Origin: Bedellia somnulentella
Taxonomy: Eukaryota > Arthropoda > Insecta > Lepidoptera > Bedelliidae
Direction of reading: 5' to 3'
Assembly: GCA_963576735.1 (NCBI GenBank)
Contig: OY755188.1
Coordinates: 3,782,001 to 3,846,000 of the forward strand
DNA length: 64,000 nucleotides
The notes under the pieces were generated by a model. It did no database searches and was not told the origin of the DNA. It worked only from the letters and a program-made list of their open reading frames with translations. How positions within the stretch are numbered: position 1 is the first letter of the stretch; the number at the start of each line of letters is the position of its first letter. A program made the translations under genes and the position numbers. This document shows positions 1 through 11,884 of the stretch, piece by piece.

Positions 1-18
1 AATTTAGTCTACTACTAG

Positions 19-264
19 TTTAGCTGAGTAGTGTCGGCTTAGAATAGCACTACCCCATTTATTCCGGTGGGTGCACGTAAGAGGCGACTAACGGTGTTGG
101 GGCTTTTTACGGGATTTTTGGGCGATGCGGTTGGAGACCCATCACCAACAACCTTTATTCTACCATCTTTACCCCACTCAACTTCCAAAAGTGGCTGAGA
201 AATTTCTATTTTCCAGCTCTGGCTACCCCTTTTAGGAATTTACAGCCGTGAGTATAAGTAAGTA
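19..264 (+). mobile_element. SRE copy, near full length
   Basis: SRE means the short RTE-ended element: head tgtagtgtcggcttagaata, a middle with gcgatgcggttggagac and cttccaaaagtggctgagga, end ccgtgagtata and a tail, ~245 bp. This copy has a (gtaa)n tail. A possible 9 bp duplication, aatttagtc, lies at 1-9 and 265-273. Confidence 0.8.
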
Positions 265-269
265 AATTT

Positions 270-1050
270 AGTCAACGAATTTTTAATTCTGACCTATGGT
301 TATTGATTACCCCTATCCCCAAATTAGAGTCGTGAGTAAACGTAGCTAGGAAGCATTACGCATTGTGTCTATAAATGGACTTCCCTTATCCAGTTTTTCA
401 TCGTTTCTAGTTCCAGTATAGTTTTGTGAACGTTTTTAAATTAAATAAACTTAGGTCTCATGGAACTGATTACCCAAACCAAACTGTAAGAAAACTCTTA
501 TTCCTTCTAGAATATAAACAAAAATTCTTTTTTATAGTTAAACTTATGTTTAAAATAATATTTAGAGACAGTTCTATAACAGTTTCCTTCCAACACATGG
601 GTCGAATTTCTATTACCAATGAGTCCCGCTCACATACTAAACGATAAGAGTCAGTTATGTTCAAAATGTGCAAAATTTACAGTGTTATTGTGCAATAATT
701 CGTCGGTAATAGCTCCAACGACTACTAATATAGGTATGTGGGGACTGATAAGGTGAAGTTTGACTCTTCTTGTTATTGTTGGGTTCGGATGATGATAAAG
801 TATTTTGGGAAATATTTCAACAAGTTTATAACACTTATTTCAATAGGATAGCTTTTTTATGCTAACGAGTTTTGTATTTGAAAACGTGGTCCAAAATAAG
901 TAAATATTCTTTTAGGTAATTTTTAGTAAGTTTTAGTTTTCTTTCTTGTTAAAAAAATAATCTTGCAAATTACTTCTACTAGTAGGGATACTTGATGAGT
1001 GATATCTTGTAATGGTAATGATTTAAAATATATATATTAAAACCCAGATA
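270..1050. other. AT-rich interval, nothing recognised
   Basis: Overlapping short frames on both strands at 426-673 look like chance frames. No repeat or RNA motif recognised. Confidence 0.5.
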
Positions 1051-1065
1051 TTCTGTTTAAAATAA

Positions 1066-1307
1066 CATACATACATACATACATATACTCACGGCTATAA
1101 ATCCTTTAACGGGGTAGCCAGAGCTTTGGAATGAGAAATTCCTCAGCCACTTTCGGAAGTTGATTGGGAGAAAGATGGTAATAATAAATGATTTTGGTGA
1201 CGGGTCTCCAACCACATCGCCCAAAAATCACTTATAAAGTCCCTATACCCTTAGTCGCCTCTTACGATCACCCACGGGTAGAAATGGGGTAGTGTTATTC
1301 TAAGCCA
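1066..1307 (-). mobile_element. SRE copy with 13 bp target duplication
   Basis: Tail (catacata)n at the left. The extreme 5' head is missing (starts at ggcttagaataac in sense). Target duplication ctgtttaaaataa at 1053-1065 and 1308-1320. Confidence 0.9.
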
Positions 1308-1767
1308 CTGTTTAAAATAAATTAAATCATATTTTTGCCAAGATTACATAATGAAGATTTCTTCATTAACAACAACGTAAAAATAATAATATTAAATATA
1401 AGTACCATCATACGATAATGTACTGTAAAAGTGTTACAACAGTACTATTAAAACTAAGTTCATTGTTCAGGGTCCAGGAGTTAACAGCGACAATTGCTAG
1501 CATTGTGCTAAGAACGTGCGAGCTATAGTCATTTTATTACACTTCTCTTTTCAATGCCTTTTTTATATAGCAGTATTAAAAGCTTGATTTAAAAGCTTGC
1601 TTTGATACCGTTCGTGATTTTAAGCTGATACATTCAGATGTAGCGGCAGTACAACTTTCTGTTGCATAATGGATGTAAGATAATGTTAGTAGTTTGTTCT
1701 GTTTTAATTTATACTCTCAAACATAAAGTGTCAACGAGGTGTAACAAAAAATTGATATCCAAAACTC

Positions 1768-2010
1768 ACACACACACATACTCACGGCTATAAACCCTTA
1801 AAGAGGTAGCCAGAGCTCGGGAATTAGAAATTCCTCAGCCACTTTTGGAAGTTGCATGGGGAAAAGATGGTGAAATAAAGTTTGTTGGTGATGGGTCTCC
1901 AACCGCATCGCCCAAAAATCCCTTAAAAGCCCCAATACCGTTAGTCGCCTCTTACGTACACCCACCGGAAGAAATGGGGTAGTGCTATTCTATGCCGACA
2001 CTACACAGCT
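1768..2010 (-). mobile_element. SRE copy, full length
   Basis: Runs from a (cacaca) tail and catactcacggctataaac to gccgacactacacagct. No clear target duplication. Confidence 0.85.
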
Positions 2011-2117
2011 AAAAATTCCAAAGCTTCAAAAGTCTAAGTTTTAAGTTTATTAAAACTTTCGAGTTTTGGAATAATAGAAGATTTCTTTAAATAAAATTTG
2101 AAAGTAAACGATACTTA

Positions 2118-2228
2118 ATTTCTACCATCTTGTCCCCATCAACTTCCGAATGTGGCTGAGGAGTATCCAGTTCTGAAGCTCTGGCTACACCTTTTGGGGT
2201 TTGTGGTCGTAAAAACAGTAAGTATGTA
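2118..2228 (+). mobile_element. SRE 3' fragment
   Basis: Second SRE subfamily (cttccgaatgtggctgagga, ctgaagctctggctacac); only the 3' 110 bp. Confidence 0.7.
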
Positions 2229-2441
2229 AATGTCTGTGCTTTTGAATGGCATGTTGAACCGTCAGACCTCAAATATAGATGAATCCTAAACCTGCAGTAT
2301 CTTAGCCTGCAAGACTATATGCATACATTAAACTTTGATAAAATATGCAGTCATCAGCCCTGGAAGGTTTGCAGAATTTCATATTATTTTTGTGACATAT
2401 CATCTCCTTATTTTCTCAAATATACTTATATAGATACTTAC

Positions 2442-2675
2442 ATACATATACATATGCTCACGGCTATATTTCCCTAGAAGGGGTAGCCAGAGCTAAGGAA
2501 TTATAAATTCCTCAGCCACTTTTGGAAGTTGAGTGGGGAAAAGATGGTAAAAATAAAGGTTTTTGGTGATGGGTCTCAAACCGCATCGCCCAAAAATCCA
2601 ATAAAAAGCCCCAATACCCTTAGTCGCCTCTTACGACAAACGTGGTTAGAAAGTGGTAGCGTAGGGGTATTCGTG
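2442..2675 (-). mobile_element. SRE copy with 12 bp target duplication
   Basis: Tail at the left, 5' head damaged (gtggttagaaagtggtagcg). Target duplication atagatacttac at 2430-2441 and 2676-2687. Confidence 0.9.
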
Positions 2676-2937
2676 ATAGATACTTACACGTTGAATATTA
2701 CTTCAACTTAAACATGTTGATTTTCGAACTTGTTTTTGTACAAAAAAATGACGAATAAATAACATATATTATGATATGTAAATTTGTATATCATGTTTGA
2801 TTCAAAAATTCTGTCTGTCTGGCTATCTTTTGGTTGAGCGCAAAAGATGTGAAGCAAAACACTAACAATAAATTTTAACCATATTGTAATACATTTTAAC
2901 CATAGCGTAGATGGTGTTTGGTAAACATAACATAACA

Positions 2938-3170
2938 TAAAGAAAGAAAGAAAGAAAGAAAACATATATTCATTGCTACATACAAAGAAAAGCATAGTTA
3001 CACTCACATACATTAAGAAACACTTAACAATCAACATAAAGAAAGTAAACGTAAATTTCATAAAAAATAATAAAAATATTACAAAGGAAAAGAAGATCAA
3101 CAATAGAATAAAGCACATTAAACACAGATATACATTTAAAATAATATTACATGTACTTAAATGAGATATC
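2938..3170 (-). mobile_element. LINE 3' end remnant with (aaag)n run
   Basis: A (aaag)n microsatellite (2940-2962) followed by catatattcattgctacata, matching the inverse of the 50.5 kb LINE end. The long minus-strand frame here is compositional, not a gene. Confidence 0.5.
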
Positions 3171-3215
3171 CATTAAAAGTTTCTCGTACTTAAATGCCTG
3201 CGTAGCAATGAACTA

Positions 3216-3453
3216 ACATATACTCACGGCTATAAATCCCTAGAAGGGGTAGCCAGAGCTAAGGAATTAGAAATTCCTCAGCCACTTTTGGAAATTGAGT
3301 GGGAAAAAGATGGTAAAGTAAAGGTTGTTGGTGATGAGTCTCCAACCGCATCGCCCAAAAATCCCTTCAAAGCCCCTATACCGTTAGTCGCCTCTTAAGT
3401 ACACCCATCGGTAGCAACGGGGTAGTGCTATTCTAAGCCGACACTATACGGCA
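3216..3453 (-). mobile_element. SRE copy, full length
   Basis: catatactcacggctataaa to gccgacactatacggc, very close to consensus apart from a minimal tail. Confidence 0.85.
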
Positions 3454-3506
3454 AACGGTTTGGTAAAATGTAGATTATTTTTACTGCTTTACTCCAAAAC
3501 ACGCAT

Positions 3507-3687
3507 ACATAGAAACTGCTCAGCCACATTTGGAAATTGAAGGGGAGAAGTTGGTAGAAATAAACTATTGTTGGTGATGGGTCCCCAACCACCTAAAAAC
3601 CACATAAAAAGTCCCATACCCATTTGTCACATCTTTTGACACCCGTGGAAAAGGGGTAGTGACATTCCAAGCCGGCTCTACACGGCA
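3507..3687 (-). mobile_element. SRE copy lacking its 3' end
   Basis: From actgctcagccacatttgga to gccggctctacacggc. The 3' third is replaced by cgcatacatag. Confidence 0.75.
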
Positions 3688-3689
3688 TG

Positions 3690-4300
3690 ATAACTACTTT
3701 CAAATCCCCAAATCTCTCTAAATTAATCTAAAAACTCTTTCACTACCTAATTATTTGTGTTTGTTGCATATTCAATTACATTACGTAAATGGCATTCGTG
3801 ATAGTAAATTTATTTAAATAAAGACTAACGTAGCTAATTTATGGCGGAACTCTATAACCTTAAGACAGCAGTGAATCCCAAAATATACGTGTATTTAAAT
3901 TTAATTTTGAAATTCAAATTCCGAGTTCCGTTTTATGTCTTTACGTTGTTGCCAGCTGAATATTTATGAATGCATTTTTATGATGACACCACTTTGTTTT
4001 GCTTTAAAGTGTTAAAAATGTCCTGATGCTGAATAGCATTATGAGGAGACTAACTTTTTAACTTATTTATTAGCCGTTTAGATACTGTAATGGGTTTTGC
4101 TCGTTCGCTGTTTTTCTTTATTTGAAATTAATGTGCATTGAATTATTATTTCTAGCTCGGATATAACGATCGAATTGTAGTGAGTTGATATGATAATTAA
4201 CTTTTTCAATCTAGGCTTACTTAGCTTGAGGATAAGTCTTTTAAGTAAAAAACAATAAATTTAATTAAGATTTGGTTTTCGTTATTAAACACAAACTTTT
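3690..4300. other. AT-rich interval, nothing recognised
   Basis: No frame, tRNA-like or repeat motif that I can support. Confidence 0.5.
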
Positions 4301-4329
4301 CACTAATCAATCAAGGAAAGAACAATTTT

Positions 4330-4402
4330 GACACCAACAGGACTTGAACCCGAGACGTTCCGGTCTACGCCCCGGTCGGACTGCCAACTAAGCTATGGTG
4401 TC
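4330..4402 (-). ncRNA. Diverged tRNA-like copy (third subfamily)
   Basis: Reverse complement begins GACACCATAGCTTAGTTGG. Acceptor stem GACACCA/TGGTGTC pairs fully although three of seven positions differ from the array type. The anticodon arm CCGG/CCGG with an 8-nt loop GGCGTAGA also pairs despite sequence change. T stem TCGGG/CCTGT is weaker. Flanks keep the gaaatttttc and catgaggtttcatga motifs of the larger unit. Confidence 0.7.
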
Positions 4403-4507
4403 AACACTGTTGCGAAATTTTTCTTCCCTTATCGTCTCGTCTTATCGTAAAATCATCCCTACATGAGGTTTCATGATTAACAAAGTCTAATCACACTTTT
4501 CAATTAA

Positions 4508-5827
4508 CCTTTAAGTACCGAGGTTCTATTTCAGGTGCATAAGTACCGATGTGAGGTCTAGTAGACCACCAGTGCTATATTAAACAAAAATTTCATGTTT
4601 TTTATATTATTCAAAAGTAAAAGTTACTTTGCATTTCTTATGTATAAAATTATTATGTAAATGAAAGAATAGACAAAAGTTTAAACATTCATTACTTACA
4701 ATCAATAGTTTTAAAGAAAACTCTGATAGTTTAGCCAGAAAAAAGAATTTTTACCTAATTCAGTCTTAATAATCAATAATAAATTATTATTTTTTCTTGA
4801 AGATTAATTACCAAATCAACAAATAACGAAAACGTACACATGTAATCAACTGTTTTCCTATAAATCACATGGGACCAAATTGTAGGAACTATCAAAGTTT
4901 ACGAACACTTTTTGCATACAGGTTTGCTGCTATGTCTATTACAGGAGTCACATTTGTAAGTCGGATTTACTTTTATATAGCTATTCTTCTAAACTTTCTG
5001 TGTGGTCGTTATCTCGAGGCCTGGTTGGACATATTTTTTTATTAAGGGCGTCCCCGGAAAAATTGGTTGATAGTGATTGTTTGGAAATTCTATAAAGTCT
5101 GATTTGATGATATTGATATGACATGAATAAAATATATGTTGGTGATTAGTTCATGGTGTTAAAATTTGATGTTTAACATTTTAATAATTTGTTGAAAAAT
5201 ATGAAGAAAAAAATTGAATTGGAACATGCTTTGTTTTCATAAAAACCGTATAGGCTCCACTGGCATAACATACATGTGAACTCATTATGCGTCTATATAC
5301 GCGTAGCTTTAAGATCTGTAACTTTGATGTTTAACTTTTCATTTAAACATTATAGTTATTCAATAAAACTAAATAAACTACATTTATCCTGCGCGCGCGT
5401 TTTTTCCGTCCCTGTCACTCTCAGTAAATTTGACGTAAGAATGAGCGCAATAGCTGCAAAATGCGGGGAGGCCCTTAAGAGAAACACTTTTTGTGGTAGT
5501 AGTTGTCCGTTTCATGCCTGAAGTAGTTGGCTTATCTATATTTACAGTTTACTGAAAATAAAAAAGAAAAATAAGAAAATCCGATTCAAATCATTGACAA
5601 AAAACTGACATAAGTACAGACAAGTTGTCCAACAGACCACTCGCGATCTTTTAAAAGCTATAAGTCATCTGAATGACACGCGCGGACACCACCACTCTCC
5701 AAGGCCGCTGCCCATCGACTGTCCAAGGGGTAGATAAAAGCACGGGGGTATACGTCTTCTCTGACACTTGTAACTAAGATTCTGGACTACCTTGGTATCT
5801 GTCAGACTACACGTCGGTACTTTAAGG
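4508..5827. mobile_element. piggyBac-like element, non-autonomous or decayed
   Basis: The ends are inverted repeats: TTAA-CCTTTAAGTACCGA at the left (TTAA 4504-4507) and its inverse with one mismatch at the right (TTAA 5828-5831). TTAA duplications with CC/GG termini are typical of piggyBac. Subterminal sequence also mirrors itself (ggtctagtagacc near 4553 against ggactaccttgg near 5783). A short frame at 5276-5521 ends KCGEALKRNTFCGSSCPFHA, possibly a scrap of the Cys/His-rich C-terminus of such transposases, but I cannot confirm that. No complete transposase is present. Confidence 0.6.
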
Positions 5828-5834
5828 TTAAATA

Positions 5835-7690
5835 CTTTTTATTTTTTGAGAATTGATATTTGTGGAGAAAAATAGCAGACATTTACATATCTCTTAAAAA
5901 TATGTTCAACAAATTGAACAAACGATAGCAGAATTACATATATCAGTATTCCTAAGACGTGGTGAATTTACAAATTTAGTTATGTAGTAACTGACTAAAT
6001 CCTGGCCAACCTCCCGAGTTTTATTCTTATTAATCGATATGTTTATTCATGCTTTATTATACTTCATACTTTAGACCAATGCAAAGTCCTATAATGATAA
6101 ATTGTTTAAATGAATTCATGAAAAAAAATATTAATAATAATTCTATCGCAAAAATCTTTAAGAATTTGTGTAACAAAGAATTATTGATAACAAATTGAAC
6201 GAATAATTGAAAAAACTTAGTATGGAACAAAAATGTCTAAAGCAAAAATACTCGTACAGACATAGGATACAAATTTAATCCAATTAGAGACCTTCATACA
6301 TTTTTATGGTACACTCAAATATTTTCTCTCATTCCAACCAACCCATTAAACATAGCGCTTTAAAAAAACAAAATTAACATCGTAAAAACAAATTTAAAGC
6401 CTCTACCACACGGCGCAGAAAAATAAACTCCGGTTATTAAATTCCTCTATTCACCAGTTAACGCATAGTTAACAGTACAAATTGGAAGTTACTGTGTAGT
6501 TTGGCTTTAAACCAGGTTCAGTTAACAAGAATTTAAATGGACTGCCTTGTAAACTGTTCACATGTAAATTGGTTCATGCGCTGGCTGAATAGAATATATT
6601 ATGCGTTATATGTTGTTTCTAGGGGATGAGATAGGATCGTTCTTTTAATCTGGTTTGGAACAGTAATTAGAATTTAAATTCTTCTGGGCTAGATATATAA
6701 ATAGATTTTTTAATTAGATTATATTTGGATCAGGTTTTGTTATTTGACGGGCAATAAGAAGGCCTTCAATTCGCTTGACTATTTATGTCTAGATGTTTGC
6801 AAATTCTTCGGATAAAACAATATTATTATATTTTCTTCGCAAAATGATTGCTTCATTTTGTGATTGTGTCCGTTGGTTTAATAGTATAAATGAAAAATTC
6901 ACAAACGAGATATTTCCACAGGCTTCTATCATTGTTTATATTTTGATCGCTAGATGGTGTTAGAAGTGGTGCGCCTTACTATGTTTCACTTTACATAGTA
7001 CTAACATAAAATTCGTTTTAATTATATTTAGGAGAAAACTAAATTTAGAATCAAAAGTAATATTGAGAGATGACGACTACGGAGGGAATAATATAGTACA
7101 ATTTAATAATGCGATCTCTAAGGCTAGCTTTTTGAATGTGAAGAATAAATATGAAAGAAAAGATTAATGAATGGCAATGAAACTGAAGTGGTACCAGATA
7201 GGTGACGTATATCCCAATAAAAACTAATGGCGTGAGTATATTTATGAAACTACAAGTATATTATGTTGATACGATAGTATTTGACACATAATTTTATATA
7301 TAAATTTCCGTTTATAAGAAATTCGTATTATATAAGTTACACTATTTATTGCTCGAGAATCCATGTATGGGATAAAGAAGTGAAGATGTATGGAAGGATT
7401 GATGAAAATAAATGACACTCTATAAACTTCAACTATCTTACAAATCAGTACTCAGCAGTCTTGACCTACCCTAATATATATATCAATGACGTGACTGTAT
7501 GTACGTAGTCTGATATCCAAAAATTAATCCTGCTGACAAGCCTTATATTTCTCTAATTTCAAAGCATAATTAACACAATCATAAAACATTTTATTAATAC
7601 GTCGAAATGATCAAAGCATAATAAAAATAAATTCCGCAAACGCCTAATGGCGTGCCCGCGAAACCGTCAAATCGTATCATCGCGAACAAA
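5835..7690. other. AT-rich interval, nothing recognised
   Basis: About 1.85 kb without frames above 60 codons and without recognisable repeats. Confidence 0.5.
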
Positions 7691-7850
7691 AGGTAAAACA
7701 ATGACGGGGCGAGTAGACGCGAGTGTACAATGAAACACAAACTCGTTTAATTGAACCATCACCTGGCTTGAATGAGGTGGACGATCATTAGAGTTAACCG
7801 GCCTCTTTTGCTATTGACTGTAGGGTTGAAAATAAAAACAACTTATTTTT
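7691..7850 (+). repeat. ~160 bp direct repeat, copy 1
   Basis: aggtaaaacaatgacggggc to attgactgtagggttgaaaa. Copy 2 is at 8139-8290, with only a few differences. Confidence 0.9.
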
Positions 7851-7909
7851 TTTTATGTATTTTTGTAAGATATTATTAGTATCGAGAGACTCTTGAACAT
7901 TTCGTGATT

Positions 7910-8105
7910 TTCAACACAGAACATATATGTGCCCTCCCAAGGACTTGCCCTACCCTGTATAGGATGATTTTGACATAGTCCACCAAGCTCGCCAAGTGTA
8001 GGTTAATGATTACTACCGTAATAATAGCCTGTACTGACAACGTAACGTGCCCTCCAATGCACAGAATCATCTTAATTTTCGGATTACTAGGACATCAAGC
8101 CTGCA
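7910..8105 (-). mobile_element. LINE/SINE 3' remnant, 'GGCCATAGTCC' family
   Basis: acatatatgtgccctcccaa, ttgccctaccctgtatagg, catagtccaccaagctcgcc, ttactaccgtaataatagcc and gtgccctccaatgcacagaa. The same family is at 48735-48870 and 58348-58560. It is like lepidopteran LINE/SINE 3' ends with 'gtggactatggcc'. Confidence 0.7.
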
Positions 8106-8138
8106 ATTCCTTCCAAAAGACCTTTGGCTTTGAACTAC

Positions 8139-8290
8139 AGGTAAAACAATGACGGGGCGAGTAGACGCGAGTGTACAATGAAATACAAACTCGTTAATTG
8201 AACCATCATCTGGCTTGAATGAGGTGGACGATCATTGGAGTTAACCGGCCTCTTTTGCTATTGACTGTAGCGTTGAAAAAAACTTTTTTT
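8139..8290 (+). repeat. ~160 bp direct repeat, copy 2
   Basis: Same sequence 448 bp downstream (one missing t after actcgtt, and a few substitutions). A LINE/SINE 3' remnant (7910-8105) lies between the two. Confidence 0.9.
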
Positions 8291-8462
8291 TGTGCTTTAT
8301 GTTTTTTATTTAAAGGTTTTGTGTCATCTTTCCCAATTAATATAATATGTTCCAACCAAGGAGCTGTAGCGAACCCTGACCAACCAAGACCTCCGGCTTA
8401 GAAGCCTCGAAGTAAACAGGCAGTGGCAGTTTAAGGGTTTCTGTGATAGTCATTTATTCTAT

Positions 8463-8706
8463 TGCTGTGTAGTTTCGGCATAGAATAGCACTACCCCATT
8501 TATTCCGGTGGGTGTACGTAAGAGGCGACTATCGGTATTGGGGCTTTTAGGGGTTTTTGGGCGATGCGGTTGGAGACTCATTACCAACAACCTTTATTCT
8601 AACATCTTTTCCCCACTCAACTTCCAAAAGTGGCTGATGAATTTGTAATTCCTTAGCTCTGGCTATCCCTTCTAGGGATTTATTGCCGTGAGTATATGTA
8701 TGTATG
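8463..8706 (+). mobile_element. SRE copy with 11 bp target duplication
   Basis: Full length from gctgtgtagtttcggc to gagtatatgtatg. Target duplication atttattctat at 8452-8462 and 8707-8717. Confidence 0.92.
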
Positions 8707-9430
8707 ATTTATTCTATAAAAACATCTAACGAATATTCATATACTTATTATATAAGTACTGCATTTGTTTCCATAGGGCAGAAGATTTACAAGCTGCCGT
8801 AGATCACTGAACTGTCAATCGCTCTGAGACTTTGATTGCTCAAGCAATCTACACATGTGTATATTAGTTTACTAAGCAGTATCCATCAGTCTTTGCTATA
8901 GAGTGACCATGAAGTTCCTCAATAATATTTTCCCAACTCAAATTCTTAATCTTGTATTCTGATGCTCTGACTAGAGTTTAGCATTTATATCCGTGTCTGA
9001 GAATAATTTTGATGTACGTCAAGAGTAATGCTATTTTGTATTTATTAATTTACATAAGTGAATATGTGGTCGCCATTTAATTAGTAAAAAAAATAATATT
9101 GTAGCCATAATCTTTAATACTTCACTTTCTATTGGTTACAGATGAAAATATACCATTAATTATAATTAAATAATTGTGTATAAGTAAAAAGTGCATGTGA
9201 ATTTATTTGTTTTCAAAACATAATACCACTTATGCATACAGTACCAAGTTCTATACCATCGCTTTAGGCTATATGATACCCCTCTTTTCCAGTGAGTTTC
9301 GTTAGAGACAGTTCATTAATTTGTGCCTGGAAACCAATAACTAACAAATCTAATAAGAAAAACAAGGCAGTTCTGGTTACCCTTTTAAGGAAAAGAGCTG
9401 AAGGTGATTTCATAGCATAAAAAAATACAT

Positions 9431-11060
9431 TAATTTAAAATACATAGAAGTGTTGGGTGATGTGTGTGAAAGTGTGATAAGTATGGAAGAAATTGTAAAA
9501 GCGATGAAATGTATGAAATTAGGGAAAGCGGCAGGGTATGATAGAGTTAATATCGAAATGCTAAGGGCTGGTAAAGGGTTAGTGGCTTCTTGGCTGTTCT
9601 TCCTTTTTCGAAAGTGTTGGGCACTTGGCAAAGTACCAAATGATTGGTGCAGAGCGGTGATAGTGCCCCTGTATAAAGGGAAAGGGTCACGCCAGGTAGC
9701 AAAAAACTACCGTGGTATTAGCCTACTTAGTGTTGTCGGTAAATTGTATGCTAAGGTATTGATTGAAAGAGTGATGAAAGAAACTGATGAGAAAATCTGG
9801 GATGTGCAAGCAGGGTTAAGAAAGGGAATGGGATGTAAGGATCAAATCTTCTCCTTAAGGTGCATCACAGAAAAGTTCTTAGCAAAGAACCAAAAAGTGT
9901 ATTGCACCTTCATTGATCTGGAGAAGGCGTATGATAGGGTAGTAAGAAAGAATTTGTGGGAGGTGTTGTCTAAGTTCGGTTTGGGGAGCCAACTTATACG
10001 TGCATTGGAGTCACTCTATGAGGGTTCCAGTGCATGTGTAAGAATAAACGGAGAAAACACGGACTGGTTTGAAATCTCTAGGGGTGTACGTCAGGGTTGT
10101 GTAGCTTCTCCGTGGCTTTTCAATCTGTTCATGGATGACTGTTTGAAAGAACTACGCGAAAGTGATTATGGTCTGAGAATGGGAGGATTCATCATTAAAT
10201 GCCTCTTATACGCTGACGATCAAGTATTACTTGCATCAACGGTAAATGAGTTGCAAGAGATGGTGAATATTGCGTGTAAGTCTTTTGAAAGAAAGGGCAT
10301 GCGAGTGAATGTGGACAAAACCAAGACAATGGTTTTCCAGAGAGAGGAAAGTATGACAGAATGTGAGAAAACAATAGGTGGCAAGAAAGTGGAACAAGTG
10401 AAAGAGTTTGTATGTCTGGGAAGTTTGTTTACAAGGGACGGAAAATGCGAGGAAGATATTGAAAGGAGAGTAAAAAAGGGAAATGCGGTAAATGGAGCCA
10501 TAAACAGTCTTATGTCGAGCCAGTTCCTGTCTGAAAAGGCGCGAATGGCAGTTCACAATGCTGTACTGGTTCCTACGCTGATGTATGGTAGTGAATGTTG
10601 GGCATGGCAAAAGAGGCATGAAAGTAGAGTGAATGCAGTGGAAATGAGATCCCTCAGAAGTATATGTAATGTAAGGTTGTGCGACAGAGTGAGAAATAGT
10701 GTAATTCGTGAATGTTTAGGTGTGAAAGATGACGTAGTGTGCAAGATAGAGAAAGGAATGTTAAGGTGGTTTGGGCACAAGAGAGGATGAATGACAGTAA
10801 ATTGGTGAAAGAGATCTATAGAGCCAACGTGGAAGGTAATGTGAGTAGAGGACGACCACAGAGGACACACCTGGACCAAATAGAGTGTGTGCTCAAAAAG
10901 GCCGGCGTCCGAAGTATGAAGAATAAAAGAGCATGTATGAGAAGAATGATGAATGTAACAGAAGCAAAAGTGATTTGCCTGGATCGTACAAAGTGGCGAT
11001 CGATAGTCTCTGCCTACCCCAATGGGAACAATGGGCGTGAGTATAAGTAAGTAAGTAAGT
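9431..11060 (+). mobile_element. 5'-truncated RTE-clade LINE
   Basis: The copy starts inside the linker before the RT domain and runs to the 3' end, finishing in a (gtaa)n tail (11044-11060), unlike the (atgt)n tail of the 34.9 kb copy. A 12 bp direct repeat, aaaaaaatacat, lies at 9419-9430 and 11061-11072 and is a likely target duplication, although it is low-complexity. The protein differs from the full-length copy at many positions, so this is an older insertion or a sister family. Confidence 0.85.
9450..11050 (+). pseudogene. RTE reverse transcriptase fragment, one frameshift
   Basis: The first open stretch, 9450-10790, gives 446 codons covering the RT domain: GKAAGYDRV, YRGISLLS, FIDLEKAYDRV, GVRQGCVASPW and YADDQVLLAS. 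After RWFGH the frame breaks near 10779, where one base is missing relative to other copies (cacaagagagg against cacatagagagg). The C-terminal part continues in another frame (10739-11050: RMNDSKLVKEIYRAN..., ending at the SAYPNGN region). The endonuclease half was never copied. It is not expected to be functional. Confidence 0.88.
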
Positions 11061-11073
11061 AAAAAAATACATA

Positions 11074-11160
11074 CATACATATATATATTCACGATCATAG
11101 ATCCGAAAAGGGGTAATAGGGGTTCGAAGGGATTAAGATAGTAGAAATAAAGTATCGATT
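11074..11160 (-). mobile_element. SRE 3' remnant
   Basis: tacatacatatatatattca followed by a decayed cacgatcatagatccg and aaggggtaat. It directly follows the 9.4 kb RTE. Confidence 0.55.
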
Positions 11161-11555
11161 AAACGTGCTTATTTTTTCGTATAAAATATATAAAGAGTTA
11201 TGCAAGTAATATTAATGTGATAAACTAACACCGCAGCCTTACATTTTGTAACATAAATATTAGAAAACTTGTCGCCATTAAAATTTCTAGGCCAAATTTT
11301 CCAACGGTCTCGCTATTCAACCCTACGATAGCCACACCCATGCAGGGTTATCTATGTGGATTTCTCTCTGTATTATTTAAACCCAGTGCGCATTCCACCC
11401 CTATTGTTCGCTTTAATATACGGGTCTCCTTTAAACCCGGGGTGGCTTTCATTGTTAGCCTTTTATTAATTTACTAACCACTAATCTGCTTCATTTCACA
11501 TTGTTTTTAGTATTCTGTAATTAAGGCAAGTTTTATATTTTTTAAGAATTTTTTT

Positions 11556-11878
11556 GCTGTGTAGTGTCGAGTTAGTATAGAACTAATTCATTTCTTTCAT
11601 GGTCTCGTGCGAAATGATTAATGGTTTCAGGTTTTTTAATTAATTGGTCCCTAAGACAGTAACTACCCCTTTCTACGCACGGGTGTCGTAAAAGGTGACT
11701 AAGGGTGTGGGGTTTTTTATGCGGTTTTTGGGCTAAGCGGTTGGAGAACCATCACCAATGATTCTTTATTTCTATCAGCTTCTCCCCAATGAACTTTCAA
11801 ATTTGGCTGAGGAGTTTCCAGCTCTGAAGATCTGGCTACCCTGTTTTTGGGATTTATAGCCGTGAGCATATGTATGTA
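11556..11878 (+). mobile_element. SRE copy with ~70 bp internal insertion
   Basis: Head gctgtgtagtgtcgagttag, then aberrant sequence 11585-11660, then a regular second-subfamily body (gggtgtcgtaaaaggtgact to tgagcatatgtatgt). Confidence 0.75.
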
Positions 11879-11884
11879 TTTTCT

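Noticed and set aside
2708..3118. 136-codon minus-strand frame rich in F, L and I
   Set aside because: It is the translation of an AT-rich, (aaag)n-containing LINE remnant; the hydrophobic look is compositional and no motif is present.
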